64,000 nucleotides of DNA. Origin: Desmodus rotundus (Eukaryota; Chordata; Mammalia; Chiroptera; Phyllostomidae). The position numbers were made by a program, and so were the translations under genes. The DNA is taken from the NCBI RefSeq assembly GCF_022682495.2, contig NC_071389.1, forward strand, positions 185,985,556-186,049,555, in the 5' to 3' direction. The notes under the pieces were generated by a model. It was not told the DNA's origin. It saw only the letters and a list, made by a program, of their open reading frames with translations, and searched no databases. Shown here one piece after another: positions 46,490 through 58,939 of this stretch (positions within the stretch are counted from its first letter, which is position 1; the number at the start of each line of letters is the position of its first letter).

Positions 46490-47870
46490 TCATTCAACAA
46501 ATATTTATTGTACGCTCATTCTATGCCAGGCACTGCTTTAAGCACTAAGACCTCAGCAATGAATAAAGCAGATAAAAATCCCTGCTCTGTTGGAACTTAT
46601 TTTCAAAATAAATAAGTAAATATATATATCAATAATTGCTAAGGGGAATAAAGTAAAGCAGGAAGTGTTGCAAGGGACTTACAATTTTATAAAAGTTGGC
46701 AAAGGTGAGCCTCTCTTCCAGGGAAAGAGAACAGTAGGTGCAAAGGCCCTGAGGCACATGGAACAGTGAGGAGGCTAGTATGGCAGGATTTGACTGGGAA
46801 AGGTAGATAATTAGATAATTGTAAGAAATTACACCAGAGGGGCAATGTAAGCCAGATGATATCAGGCCTTAGTGGTCACTGGGGAACTTTAGCTTTTCTC
46901 TGAGTGATACTGGAAATCCTTGGATAGTTTTGAGCAGAAGCATGAGAAGATCTGGTTTCTATTATATTAGGGTCAATCTGGTTCTTGGTGACATTAGACT
47001 GGGAGAAGAGTGGAGGGGGCAAAGGCAGAAGCAGGGATATCAGGATTGTTTTTTGCAAGAGTCCAGGAAAGAGATGATGGTAGCTTGGTTAAGCACACAG
47101 CAGAGGAGAGGTTGAGAACAGTAGAAAGTAGAACTTGTGGGAATTATAGACAGATTGAATCAGTTATGCAAGAGAGGAATCACAGGCTATTCATGTGTCA
47201 TATGCTTTTCATTTAAAGAGTTAAAAGGAAGAATTTGCCATTTACAGGGATGCAGAGGAGAGTGAGTCCCCTTGTAGACGTGTTAAGTTTGAGGTGTCCC
47301 AGTGGTGGAGATGTTGAGTAGGATAGAAGAGTCTAGAAGGCAGGGAGAGATTTGGGCTGGAAATATATATTTGAATGAGATCACCAAAGGAACAGCCACA
47401 AATGGAAAAGAGGCCCAAATATTGAGCAGTGGGACACCCCAGTGTTACGAATTCGGAGGATAGAGGAGTCAGCAGAAAGGAGCTAGGAGGAATCCTGCAA
47501 GCTGTGGTACCCAGAGGAAGGTGTTTCAAGGGGAAGAGAGGGGTTGATTAGGTCAAATGCTGTTGATGGGGTGAGTAAGATAAGACTGGAAACTCGGCCA
47601 TTGAATTTAGCAACGTGAAGGGTTTTGATGAGCTGGGAAGAGCAATTTCTCTGGAGAGGCAGGAGTAAAACCATGGTTAAAGAGTGTTCAAGAAAGAATG
47701 GGAGGAGAAAATTTGGAAACAGGAAATATAAATAGTTCTTCTGAAGGGGGCTCACTATAAAGGAAAACAGAAAAATGGGGTGATAATGGGAGTAAGAAGT
47801 TGGGTCACAAAGGAGTTCTTTGTATTTAAGATGGGAGAGATAACTGCATGCTTTCATGCGAATAGAAATC
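46490..47870 (-). repeat. long L2 LINE, antisense
   Basis: Starts with 'aacaaatatttattgtacgc', 'atgccaggcactgctttaag' and 'aatccctgctctgttggaac'. It continues with 'gtgcaaaggccctgaggcac', 'tttgagcagaagcatgagaa' and 'agttaaaaggaagaatttgc' to a diverged end. Open frames of 95-129 codons on the minus strand here are repeat sequence, not genes. Confidence 0.8.
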
Positions 47871-48299
47871 ACTTACTTGAGAGGCAAAATTGATGTAGAA
47901 GAGCAAAGTAAAAAATTTTGGGAGCAATATCCTTGAAGCAATAAGAAAAGAACGACAAGTTACTCCCGTGGCATGGACCCACCTGCCTGCGCCTGTGCCC
48001 ACAGCGCAGCCTCCCCTCTGCTGCTGAGGGTGTCCTGACCATCCTCCCAGCCAAGGCCAGCCCTTTGCTTTGGGCACAAGATCTCATTCTGTCAGTCCTC
48101 ATCAAGGACATTGCCCCCAAAGGGAGAGAGGGAGCTTTAGAAACAGAAATGCGGAAAATAATGCAATCTGTCAAAACAGTGTGCTTCTGTTTTCACTCGG
48201 GTCTCAGAGGACTGAAACTCTAACTGCAGGGAACGGGCGCACAGCACTCAAGGTTGGGTGTCCAGGGCATTTTTCTTTGAGATGATGACAGAGTAGTAG

Positions 48300-48470
48300 T
48301 ATTAAACTATTCACTCTTGTATTTATTAATTACTATTATTATTATTGCCATTTTATAAATGAGACAACAGAGGCAAAGCAGTAACTCGTCCCAGGCGACA
48401 AGGTCAGAAATGAAGCCAGGATTAAAACCCGAGCATCCTAACTCTTTCCTCTTGTATCACGTTGATTCCT
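48300..48470 (-). repeat. MIR SINE fragment
   Basis: An (ATT)n-rich start, 'ccattttataaatgagacaa', 'agaggcaaagcagtaactcg', 'gaagccaggattaaaacccg': reverse MIR. Confidence 0.75.
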
Positions 48471-48589
48471 GGTATCGGAAGATGAGTCCCAGGGTTGACG
48501 AAGTTAGCAGACAGGCTGAGAAGAGGTGAAGGTAGGAAAAGGAAAAGGAACCAGGAAAATTGGGGTGCATCGTGAAGTCAAGTGCTTTC

Positions 48590-48815
48590 TAGACTGTAGT
48601 TCTCATGCACTTGGGGTGCCAGTATCCATGGGTTTGAATCTTGGTACAATCACAAGCAAGCTGAGAGGTCCTAAGCAGTTTATTAAACTTTTCTGGACCT
48701 CAGTTTCCACATTTCTAATAATGAGAATGATTGTATCTACCATGAACTATGTAAAGATTAAATGAGTCCATATAGGTGATTACATTGTACAGTGTAAATC
48801 TTTGTTTCTTATTTT
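48590..48815 (+). repeat. MIR SINE
   Basis: 'tccatgggtttgaatcttgg', 'tttctggacctcagtttcca', 'catttctaataatgagaatg' and 'gtaaagattaaatgagtcca' in sense MIR order. Confidence 0.75.
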
Positions 48816-49039
48816 AACTTACCTTTTCATTTTACCTCTGTTTTTCCTTCTCTTTATGGCAAGCAACATTGATTTTCCAGTTTTCACTGCGATATAGAAG
48901 GTCTTTGTAAAATAAATAATTACTTTTAAAAGTGAGTGCTTTTAAGGAAGTGTAGGAAATTGAAGTATTGTAGATGATGTACAAGTGTGGTAGAAATTGA
49001 GGGCCACACGCATACTTGCAGTCCTACTTGGGGAGCGGT

Positions 49040-49685
49040 TGTGGTGGACAGACCCCAGAGTCTGTGGTGTCTGCCATACACAGACTCTGGTGTGAAACTC
49101 TGCTGGTTTTCACACCTCTGTGTCGTTCCCTCCCCTTGAGTGCAGACAGGACCTGTGACTTGCTTTTAACCAACAGAATATGGCAAATGTCGGGGGATGT
49201 CACTTCGTGATGATATATACAACCCTGTCTCAGGCGACTGGCGTTGGAGAGACGCTCCTCTGCTGACTTTGAGGAAGTAAGCCACCATGTGGTGAGACAG
49301 TCTATGAAGGGAGCCATGTGCAGAGAAAGGTGGGGTGGCCTCTAGCGTCTGAGAGCTGCCCCCAGCTGACAGCTGGCAAGAAAATGGGGACCGCACTCCT
49401 ACAACCACAGGGAAATGGATTCTGTCAACACTGAGGGATCTGGGAAGCTGGTCTTCCCACAGTTGAACGTTCTGATGGTACTACAGGTCCGACCACGGCC
49501 TCCGTTGCAGCCTGGTGACGTCAGAGCAGAGGCCCCAGCTACGCTCTGGCTGGGCCCCTGACATACAGAAACTGTGAGATCATGAACGTGTGCTTTCCAG
49601 CCTCTAAGCCTGTGGGAATCTGTTATGCAGCAGTAAGCAACAGGGATCAGACACTCCATGTGCTTGTTTGTTTCCACCATTAAAA
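49040..49685 (+). mobile_element. MLT1-like LTR (ERVL-MaLR)
   Basis: Landmarks in order: 'aggacctgtgacttgctttt', 'aaccaacagaatatggcaaa', 'gcagagaaaggtggggtggc', 'ctgagagctgcccccagctg', 'gaactgtgag'-type block as 'acagaaactgtgagatcatg', and 'aagcctgtgggaatctgtta'. Sense orientation; solo LTR. Confidence 0.7.
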
Positions 49686-49699
49686 GCTCTGTGCTCTGG

Positions 49700-49845
49700 G
49701 GAGAGCTAGCTCATCAGCAAAATGAGGCTAATAAGGACATCTGTTTCGTGAGTGATTATGATAATTAAGTGAGATAATTCATATTAAGTGCTAACTCTGA
49801 ACCCATCATATAAGCATTTAATAAATCTTTATTATTATCATCATT
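49700..49845 (+). repeat. MIR 3' fragment
   Basis: 'aaaatgaggctaataaggac', 'gtgagtgattatgataatta', 'agtgctaactctgaacccat' and 'atttaataaatctttattat' fit the MIR 3' half. Confidence 0.6.
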
Positions 49846-50689
49846 ACAGTTATCTTAACAGCTGAATACAGTGCATTCACACCTTTAAAGTAATTTTTCA
49901 AGGCAAACTTTTTAGAAAATTTTTCTTACAGTTCAGAAATCCCTTCAAATGTAACCATTAGGAACAGCAACATCAACTGGCCATATATTGCTTATTTCTA
50001 TTCATGAATGAGATTAATGATTATTTTAATGACCTTGGAAGAACTCAGAATACATTAGGTAACAAGTTTAGCATTATCAAGTTTCAGACATTTACCTTTT
50101 TTCAGAAGATTTGGTTTAGATTCATCAGGAATGAAATTATGGGTCAACACAGAGCTAAAAAACTATATCTAATTGCCCATGTTAGTCTTGCTTTACCCTC
50201 TTCAAGGGAAAAGTTCACAAAGAGGTCCGCATTTAAAGTGCTTCTCCAATCCAGATTGGTCTCTGCCCCCACAGGCTTCTGCCCTCGCTGCCTCTTCTGT
50301 TTTCATCTCTGTTTATCTCTGCAACCACTTCCAGGTTGTTGCTAGAGATGCTCGCTCAGGATCCAGAGCTTTGAGAATGTGAGTAGAGAACCAGGGACTC
50401 TTCCCTTCCTTCACCATTAAGACTATGCTAATGAGGGTCTACAATGAATGGGTATCAGGACAAACTGAACTCTACCAATTCCTGTCCTTCAGTGCTTCCA
50501 GGCCTCAAAAGAGAGACTTAGACCTTACTCCACTTAGTTATCTCCACTCACTGCTGTGCCACCTGTATGTATTACCAGGGGTCTCCGGTTGGGGTGAAGA
50601 GAAAGGAAAATTAAGGGTAGTCATAAGCAAAGAGTGAAGAAAGCAGATCTTCTCCTGAACATGGAAGCCCTGGAGATTCCTTGAGGGAC

Positions 50690-51037
50690 TGTCTCAGTGT
50701 GTTTGGGCTGCTGTAACAAGACACCCAGACTGGGTGGCATATAAACAACAGAATGTCTCTCACGGTTCTGGAGACCAGGAAGTCCAAGATCAAGTCACCT
50801 TCAGATTTGGAGCGTGCTGAGGACTCACTTTCTGCTTCATAGGAAGCACCTTCTTTGTGTCCTCGGGGTGCAAAGGGTGAGCTAACTCTCTGGGGCCTCA
50901 CTGAACAGGAGCAGCAAGCCCATTCATGACCCACTCACCTCTCAAAGTCCGTACCCCCTCACATTGTCACCCTTGAAGGGTTAGAATTTCAACATATGAA
51001 TTTGTGGGGTACACAAACATTCAGATCATAGCAGTGT
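50690..51037 (-). mobile_element. MLT1-type LTR (ERVL-MaLR), solo
   Basis: 'tttgggctgctgtaacaaga', 'cacccagactgggtggcata', 'acggttctggagaccaggaa', 'tttcaacatatgaatttgtg', 'acacaaacattcagatcata': a well preserved LTR in antisense. The 107-codon minus-strand frame is internal to it. Confidence 0.9.
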
Positions 51038-51816
51038 CTTTCAAGAGTTACCATGGTTGATGCATGCTTGCAGTGACCTTTTTAAAAAAGTGATGTCTTA
51101 GGTAGAACTTCCTAAGCATAAGTAGAGCCTGAGGTGGGGATTCTTGCTAACATGTTGTTTGATGCAGTGCTCTCAGGGGGAAGGAGAGTGAGGGAAGGAG
51201 AAGAGAGCAGGGGAGAAAAGCCAAGCCAGGAATGCGTTTTCTGATCCAATAGGGAAGTTCTGGAGTAGAGTCTGCAGCACAGAGCTGGGTCACTTTTAAA
51301 GCAAGGTCCCACGTCAGTCAGTCATTAGCTGAGGTCTGTGGAGGTGATAGGGGGGCGGGCTCGGCTCCCGTTCGGCAGAGGGTGATTCTCGGGTACTCAC
51401 TGCAGCTGGACGTCCGGGCTGGCCCCCTAAGCATTCACTACCACCGATAGAGTTCATGGTAGAGAGGCTGCCAGACCCGTGGTGTCAGTCAGCCCACCTG
51501 CACATCCCAGCAATGGGGAATTCACGGGGTCCTTGATGGAAGGGGAGAAAGAGAGGACAAGTACACACAGGCATGTATTCTGCTTCAGTGTACCCAGTTG
51601 CCTTCTAAGCTGAAGACTCAGCTTAGACACATTTTAAAGGCAAAGATTCCATGTGGCTGGTATAGTCACTTTGATGGCAGAGACTGTGTCGTGCTGGTTT
51701 TCACACCCTGAGGATTTAACCCAGTGCTGAGTTTGTGGAATTTTGATTTTGCTGCAAAAGGCTGTAAGTAGCTGATTGTCATGGCCATGTCTGGGTAACA
51801 CTAATTAATTCAGTTC

Positions 51817-52036
51817 CAGGGGTTCTCAACCTCAGCGTTATGGACATTTTGTGCAGGATAAGTCTCTGCTGTGGAGGGCCTGTGTACTACAGCGTGTTTA
51901 GCAGCATCCCTAGCCCCTACCCACTAGGTCCCAGTAGCACTCCCTCGAGTTATAACAAGCAAAAATGTCTCCAAGCATTGTCATATGGCCCCAGAGTGGA
52001 TTTGGGGGTAAAATCATCTGTGGTTGAGAACCCCTG
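51817..52036 (-). mobile_element. MER5A-like hAT element with perfect 14-bp TIRs
   Basis: CAGGGGTTCTCAAC at the left and GTTGAGAACCCCTG at the right are perfect inverted copies. 'tttagcagcatccctagccc' and 'aaaatgtctccaagcattgt' are family hallmarks. Essentially full length at 220 bp. Confidence 0.9.
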
Positions 52037-52224
52037 AGTAAGACCTTTGACCCAATTGTGTAGTTTGTAGCAGTGTCCATGAGGTAGCTGGAAGAATTAA
52101 AAGCAACTATTCCATTCTTTCATTCACATGGACCAACTGATAAAAGCACTCGTAACATCAGACTCTGAATCAGAAAAGAGACATATATTTGAGGGGAAAG
52201 CTAGCGTAAGTTAAGATTGGCCTC

Positions 52225-52450
52225 TCAAACCAGACAACTGGGATTTAGACCCACTTAACTATTTATCTCTTTCTCAGTAAGTAACTAGGTAAGACTTTTA
52301 ACCTCTCCGTGCCTCAGTTTCTTCTTTATTAAATAGAAGATAATCCTAACTAATGGGGCTGTTAGGAGGGTAAGATGAGTTAGTACACGATAATATGCTT
52401 AGAAGAGTCAAGCACATAATAAGTGCTCAATAAATGCTTGTTGGTGGTAT
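52225..52450 (+). repeat. MIR SINE
   Basis: 'agacaactgggatttagacc', 'acttttaacctctccgtgcc', 'tcagtttcttctttattaaa', 'cataataagtgctcaataaa'. Nearly full-length sense MIR. Confidence 0.9.
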
Positions 52451-52454
52451 TGAT

Positions 52455-53590
52455 AAACAAGGGTGTGGCTACAACCACTGGTCACCCTCTTTCCTGATAT
52501 CAAGCACTCACCCTCATCTTGGACTGAGGGTCCCTGGCCCGAGTCTAGGAAAGCTGAAGGGGTCTGGTGGGTAGGACTCTGTCCTTTTTGATGTCCCCTA
52601 CTACTGCCCTACATCAGCCCATCAGAATCACAGCCTCCCTCTCATTGGTCCACCTCCTTAAGGCAGCTTCATCAAATTGGGGGGAGGGGTGGCACCCTCT
52701 CCTCTCTGTCTTAGTCTTTCTGTCTGTTTCTCTCCATCTCTTTTTCTGTCTTTCTGTCTTCCTCTCCCAACCCCCGCTACTTTCACTCTAATTGTTGAGA
52801 CCAGTTAAAGATCTGAGAGCCTAATTATCGCCTCAACTGCTTTTGCTTGGTTAGGAAGACAAAGTTGAATCAAAACATTTCTGTTGCTAGGTCGAGATGA
52901 CCAGTACAAAGTTATCTTGAGCTGATTTACTCAAAGGATTATTCTAAACCAGTTCGTATTTCTTATGACTCACACATACCCCTTCACTCAAGACAGCACA
53001 ACATTAAAGGAAATCTATGACCATTTGACAGGGCGCAGCTGAAGAACTCAAGTGATGTTATGAAGTATTGTTACCATCCTACAAGCCCAAGGATGATTCA
53101 TCTGAAAGATCTTAATGGTCTAGATTGAACTTGTCTGATATAAAACGTATTTTGCATTGTCATCATGAATTACGCACAAAATGTAGGCATCACACTGTTG
53201 CAGCTATGAAAGGAGCTAAACTCCTTTCTTTACAGTGTTTTGATCCTGTTGCTTTTACTACATGTTATGTTAAAGTGCTAAAAATTACTCCAGGTATATA
53301 CTCAGGGTATGACACTAATAATTTATCAACAAGATGGAGAGATTTCAAAGCTTCGAAGCAGTCCAGACAAATGTAATTCCATGGTCTCCTGTGTGTTATC
53401 CTTACGAATGGAAAACTTGACAAAGACAAATGGTGAGCTGAGTTTCATTAACCAAGCCTGATATACTTTAGTTGCAAAAGCGATGATGCAGCACTGTCCT
53501 TTGAGGCAGGGACCAACGCTTAATTCACTTCCTGTTGTTTGTTAGGCATCTTTTAAGAGCAGTGGATGGTACCTGATGATTCCATTTCTA
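52455..53590. other. intron 4 stretch, unassigned
   Basis: No named repeat or exon. The open frame 53125-53376 (83 codons, + strand) has no similarity I recognise and no flanking splice signals I would trust. Confidence 0.35.
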
Positions 53591-53594
53591 GATG

Positions 53595-53960
53595 GAGTCA
53601 TTTTTCATTTATTCGTCACATCTCTAATGAGTGTCTACTATTATTGAGGGAAGAGAGGCATTAAAGAAACAAATGAATGTGTCAGGTGTGATGAGTACTA
53701 TGGAGAAAAGGTGCAGGGATACTGGGAGGGAGTCGCTATTTCATCACAGGAGTCCAGGACGGCCCCTAAAATAATGGGTGAACTGAGCAGAGAGAGGCTT
53801 CGGAATTTGCATTCCTAATTATACTTGTTTTCACGGTCATGGGCTGGGATGAGGGAAGGAAGAAAAAATGGAACAGTAACTGAATGAGGGGTGGGTGCAG
53901 TATGCAGGAGGAGAGAAACTGGCTGCTGTGGGCAGGGGACGGGGCAGGGAACACCATGGT
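53595..53960 (-). repeat. L2 LINE fragment
   Basis: 'tttcatttattcgtcacatc', 'gaatgtgtcaggtgtgatga', 'gctatttcatcacaggagtc' and 'gaggcttcggaatttgcatt' resemble reverse L2; diverged. Confidence 0.5.
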
Positions 53961-54194
53961 GTTTGCGTCTAAATGACCTCCTCCCAGGGCACAGAGCAGG
54001 GATGAATCAAGTGCATGAGCAGTGTTGGGACCTTTGGGGGGACGTGACTTGGTTACAACCCCCTTCCCTTTGCAGTTTATCAGTTTAGCTTCCACTGCCT
54101 TAGGGGCTACCCCTTTTGTGGTCTTCCCACTTTCGTCTTACCCAGAAACCAAAGTTTCTCCTTAAAGTCTTCTTCCCTAGTGCTTGTGACTGCT

Positions 54195-54720
54195 TGGCAC
54201 CTCTGTCAGTTAGGGTTCTGCAGGAAGGCAAGCTAATCTGTGTCTTCGAAAAATGAAGTGTTTAATACAGAGGCTTATACCACTGCTGAAAAGGCCGGGG
54301 AGTAAAGGGCAGGAAGCCCCCTCCAACCGCTTCCTGAAGCACCACACTGGTGGGTCCCTGAAGCTGGCCTGGAAGCCACTAGGGATTACGAGAATGCCTG
54401 AGTGTGGCACAGATAGAGGATTCTCAAAAAACTTAGCTGGAGCTCTCTCTAACTCACACAAATAACTTACACAATTATATCTAACAGCTTACCTGGAGGG
54501 AGAAATAGCCTCTTCTTTTCCACTTTTCAGATTTCACCTGAGCACCTCTTATCCTACAGGGAAGGGGATTGTGGGAAATGTAGTCCCAGCTCTTCTTGGC
54601 AATGAGGGCAGAAACTTCAGAAGGAGGAAGCAGAGATGCCAAGCTGACAACAAATGCAGGGAGCAGCCACCAGTCCTCCTCCTAACAGATTTGACTGACT
54701 ACCTGTCCCTTCGCTTAAGT
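54195..54720. mobile_element. ancient interspersed repeat (family not assigned)
   Basis: Begins 'tcagttagggttctgcagga', the same type of head as the repeat at 9153, and runs through 'gaagtgtttaatacagaggc' to 'tgggaaatgtagtcccagct'. Probable old LTR or LINE-derived repeat; boundaries uncertain. Confidence 0.4.
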
Positions 54721-55082
54721 TGTGCCAGCCCCCTTTCTGACCTACCCAAATGGCTTTACAGTTTAAGTCACAAATCTTACATGTCACCTCAAGGTGACGG
54801 TGTAGTAGCTTTCTCTGGTGTGCCTGTCACATGGGCATGGCTGGGCAAATGACTCGCAGTCACAGAACCTCCCCGACACCCCCACTTTTGTTCTGATGCT
54901 AATACTAGACAGTTCTCTTTGTTCAAGGAAAAGCTAAATTCACTGACAGCAGATCTTTGAGAGTCAGACAGTAGCAGTCATAAGGCCACATAAAGAGACA
55001 TCCGTGAGTTTGTGATGCAGAGGAAAAGGGAGAGAACAAAGGAAAGACAAGCTGAAAACTCCTTCCCTACAAGGAAGTTAGA

Positions 55083-55138
55083 GTATCAGTCATTATGTTC
55101 CAGGCGCTGTGCCAGGCAGTGGAGAATCAAAAATGAAA
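55083..55138 (-). repeat. L2 LINE fragment, left part of a split copy
   Basis: 'agtcattatgttccaggcgc' and 'tgtgccaggcagtggagaat' match the reverse L2 3' end; the copy appears to resume near 55690. Confidence 0.6.
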
Positions 55139-55625
55139 AAGTATTCCAGTTATCTGTTGTTGCCTAACAACTCCAAAACTTGTGACTTAAAACAACAGTC
55201 ATTTATTTCACTCTCAAACCTGCAGTTAGTCTCAGCAGAAACAGCTTCTCTGTGCTCCATGAAGCATCAGCTAGAACAGGCTTCTAGGGCTCTGGCAGGC
55301 CCGCTTACAAGAGGGCTGCTCCACACAGCTGAAAGGTGGGTGCTGGCTCTCAGCCCAGAGCTGAGCCGTGCCTGTGGGCTGCGGGCCACAGTGCCTTTCC
55401 ACGTGGGCCTCTCCATAGGCTCCTCTGAGGCGGCTCTGCTTTTGGCTCCTCAGGACATGGTGCCTGGCTTCCAACAGAACAAGGCAGACGTGCACATTTA
55501 CGACCTAGACCCAGACGTATTTCTCGTGCTGCATCTCATTGACAGAGGCAGGGCCGTAGGAAAGGGCCATAGATTCCGCCTCCTGCTGGAGAGTGGCAAG
55601 GCTCTGGAAGACATAGGATGAAAGC
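55139..55625. mobile_element. LTR-like ancient repeat inserted in L2
   Basis: 'cagttatctgttgttgccta', 'acaactccaaaacttgtgac', 'ttaaaacaacagtcatttat' and 'cacgtgggcctctccatagg' are landmarks of a common old mammalian repeat, probably MaLR/LTR-related. The 170-codon open frame at 55109-55621 is contained in it and I do not regard it as a gene. Confidence 0.6.
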
Positions 55626-55679
55626 CATTATCAGGGCCACCTTTGGATAGTACAAGCTGCCACCATGCGCTCAGTGTCT

Positions 55680-55965
55680 TGGAGGAGCTCAGTGATTAGC
55701 AATGAAGACAGACATGACGTAGGTGATTAAAATACAGCCTGAAGAGTTCCTTTAAAAGCCCTAAGGCAACTTCAGACTCTCCCCAGAGGTGCCAGGAAGG
55801 AGGTTAGAGGAGATGACCTGAGTCCTGAAGGCAGGAATGTAGAAAGGCATGGCATTCCAGCTGGGAACAGTATGAGCAAAGGTGCAGTGGTAGCTTCTGA
55901 TGGAGGCATCATGGCCGCTCTGTGCAGCTCGGCCTCTCCAGTTGGAGTGGGAATCCCATGAGGAC
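55680..55965 (-). repeat. L2 LINE fragment, right part of a split copy
   Basis: 'gatgacctgagtcctgaagg', 'ggcatggcattccagctggg' and 'tatgagcaaaggtgcagtgg' are L2 in reverse, continuing the copy started at 55083. Confidence 0.65.
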
Positions 55966-55984
55966 AGTGCCCGGCTCATCATTT

Positions 55985-57460
55985 CATCTTGACTTGCACA
56001 GTGTTGATGCTCATTAGCAATTTCCCATGAACATAATTTATATCATATAATAGTTCTAGGCCTTAATGATTGGACTGATACTAGTCAGATATGCATCTTT
56101 TAGTCATTTTTGTCAAAGTGATCTAACCTAATACCATTTAGCTTCTTGGCAACCAAATCCATCCATAGTACTTCCGTGTAAAGAAAGTCATCACGTTGCT
56201 GGATTTCTTTCCAGCGAAGGGTATTACTAAACCACTACACCAGCTATTGCCTGCAAACTTAATGGAGATCATGGCAGTCTTCCAAGAAGATGGTATTCAT
56301 TGCTCACTGGAGTTTTTGTTTTCCACTTGCATTCTCCACTCTGACTTTTTCTACATATGTTGAAATTGAAAGAGCTTTATAGAAGGCTGGGAGGGGGGAG
56401 AACGGGCAGAAGAATGAGACTGCACTGCACACAATTTTCCTTGGCCTTAGCAGTCCAGTGGGCGGGAAAATGACACAGTGAGACCTCATGTCCATTAGTG
56501 TTTCAGAAACGCATTAGGTTGCCTCTTGGGGGCCTCTCCTCCTCCACAGTCTGTAGGTTTAGCCAGGATATTATTTGGGATTGCACAGCGGTAAATCACT
56601 TTGGCACTTACTTGAGGCTGCCTTGATTTAGTTTTTCAAACTCTAATAAGTACCCATGGGTCTTCTGCAATCTAGTCCTTCATTTAGTGAACTCATGGAT
56701 ATGTGATGTTTGAGACATCCAATGTTGCTTTTGATTGCTGGGAGCGATCGCCCACTCTGCTTAAACTCCAGTAGAATGAAAAACTGCTAATCTTGATTCT
56801 TATCACCAACAGTGTTTTATTTGGGTGGAAAAACAAAGATAAGTAATCAGCAAGTAAGTACTGAATTTTCGTTGTGATTTTCCTTTTTTCTTTCTCTTTT
56901 TCCATTTATAGTTAGCAAAGCTATATCTTAATCTTCTTTTAAAGTGAAGTCTTTGTAGGGAAGGGGAATTCTAAATAAACCCTTAATACTTGACGATAAT
57001 ACTTTGAATTGAAGCATGCTTTGAACGGGTTTAAATATTCTACAATGTCACTGGAAAATATATTGAATATGATAATGGGCCTGCTGATTAATTGACCTGG
57101 CCAAGTCTTTCACCATCATTTTATTTCCTTCATTGCTTAGCTTCAATTTCGTAGTCCATCATGTTGACCACTCATTTACAAGCACCTGAAGTCTCTCATT
57201 CCTTTATTTCTTTGACTTGTTTTGCATGGCAAAGCCTTGACCTTGATTAAACCCCACCTCCTTTGGGCCTGCACATGCGTGGTTAAATGTTGCTAGAAAA
57301 ACACGCAGCCCAGTCCACTTCTAATCATGACCACTGTCTCAGTTGAGTGCCACAGACTGCCCTGTGGGGCTAGTGGGTTTACTGTCCCCTTGCTGTGTCC
57401 ATGAACTAACTTCTTTCCTCCCTCCCACCTTCCCTTTCTTTGACTGCTTCTTTAACTCAT
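55985..57460. other. intron 4 stretch with no recognised repeat
   Basis: A/T-rich with no exon or named element. The minus-strand frames near 56304-56905 are short and without homology. Confidence 0.35.
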
Positions 57461-57474
57461 TCATTAAAAAAAAA

Positions 57475-57742
57475 TTTCAGCCATTCAATAAATATATAGT
57501 GCCTGGCAGATTATAGGCACTTATCCAGTGGCACTCACATTCTAATGGGGGGAGCAGTGAGCAATAAACATGATTAGTAAGTAAATAGCATGATATGTTA
57601 GAATGGTATGACAAAGGAAAAAGGAGAACAGGGTATAAGAGTACTAGGGGTGAAGGGGTAGTGCTTTTAAGTAGGGTGCTGGGTAAGGGGTTCTTATGAA
57701 GGTGGTATCTGACCAAAGAGTGAGCAGGCCAGGGAACTGGCC
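57475..57742 (-). repeat. L2 LINE fragment
   Basis: 'gccattcaataaatatatag', 'gcactcacattctaatgggg', 'gagcagtgagcaataaacat' and 'gtatctgaccaaagagtgag' in reverse L2 order. Confidence 0.75.
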
Positions 57743-57749
57743 AACTGTT

Positions 57750-58590
57750 ATGTCATACTTGCTCCTCACCCCTAACCCCTCTTCCCTCCCTCTGTACCAC
57801 CCATCCTCACTCATACAAGCTTTACTGATAGCTTTGCTTGTACTCCGATAGACATGAGAAGCAGTCAGACAGGGTCTTCCACCACTGCCCCCACACTCTC
57901 TGCCTCCCCTCTGTGATTACGAATGGAATGGCTGCCGCCATCCCAGGAGCCCTCCTGTTATGCTCTGAATCCCTTCCCATTTCACCTTCTCAAGGACTTT
58001 GCTCCTGTCTGTAATCGTCTCCTCTCTCCTGCATCATCAAATTTTCCTTACTCAATCATTATAAACATGCTTCTGTAACTCGTGTCCTAAAAAGAAAGAT
58101 CCCTTGACCCTCATATTCTCCTCCGATGACTGCCCTATTTCTCTTCACTTCACAGAAAAATCTTGAAAGATTTGTCAAGCATTACTATCTCCATTTTCTT
58201 GCCTGCCAGATTCATTTTTTTCTTTTATTGTTACTCAGTCTGGGCTTTCTGCCTCAGAAACCATTCTGTAGAAACTCCTTTTATAGAGGTCAGCTCTGAA
58301 CAAATGCAGTGGTCATGCCGTTGCTGTTATCTTACTGGCCTTGTCAGCAGCAGTCACCCACAGAGTGGCTTGTTTCCCTGGAAAAATGGTCTTTTCTTGA
58401 CTCAGGAAACATGGCGTTCTCTTCCAGATTTCCCCCGTCTTCACTGGCCTTTTGTCAATCTCCTTTGCTCACCCTCTCTTCCATTCGATCTCTAAATGTG
58501 AGAGCATCCTAGGAGTTGGTCCTGGGCCCCCTTTCCTTCTATCTGTCTCTGTCCCTGTGATCTCCTGAAGTTCCAAGCAGATCTTTATGT
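57750..58590 (+). repeat. L2/CR1-clade LINE, reverse-transcriptase region, sense
   Basis: Pyrimidine-rich coding-strand remnant. 'cctttgctcaccctctcttc', 'tctctaaatgtgagagcatc' and 'ggagttggtcctgggccccc' follow the L2 ORF order after 'aatcgtctcctctctcctgc'. It lies directly beside an antisense L2 tail (57475-57742), so two L2 fragments abut tail to head in opposite orientation. Confidence 0.6.
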
Positions 58591-58619
58591 GACTTCTCCA
58601 CGTCACTCAAGGCTTTGTC

Positions 58620-58935
58620 ATCTCAGAGGCTTAAGGCAACAGGATTTAGTTCTTGATCTCAGGGTTAGTAGGGAGAAAAGAAGTGGACCACACTTGTAGT
58701 CACCAGGGACCCAGCATTAGAGCAACTCCATCCAGACACCTGCCTCTGTTGCATGGAAAGGTAAATCAACACCAGTCTTCAAGGCTCCTGCTCACAGCTC
58801 AGTGGCCACAGCTCATCATGTGGCTCCAGCCTGCTACATTGGGCCAGGAAGCTCAGACTCCCATTGTCCTAAAGGAGAGGGGAGCCAGATGCCGGGACAC
58901 ACTGCCACCTATGAAAGATGGTTTCAAATGCATTA
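58620..58935. repeat. probable ancient LTR/MER fragment
   Basis: 'cagaggcttaaggcaacagg', 'caaggctcctgctcacagct' and 'cagtggccacagctcatcat' look like an old interspersed repeat, but I cannot name the family. Confidence 0.3.
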
Positions 58936-58939
58936 TCTA

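Noticed and set aside
53125..53376. 83-codon plus-strand frame in intron 4
   Set aside because: No recognisable domain or splice sites; length is within chance expectation for A/T-rich DNA.
55109..55621. 170-codon open frame on the plus strand
   Set aside because: It coincides with an ancient LTR-like insertion between two L2 pieces; no conserved domain is visible.
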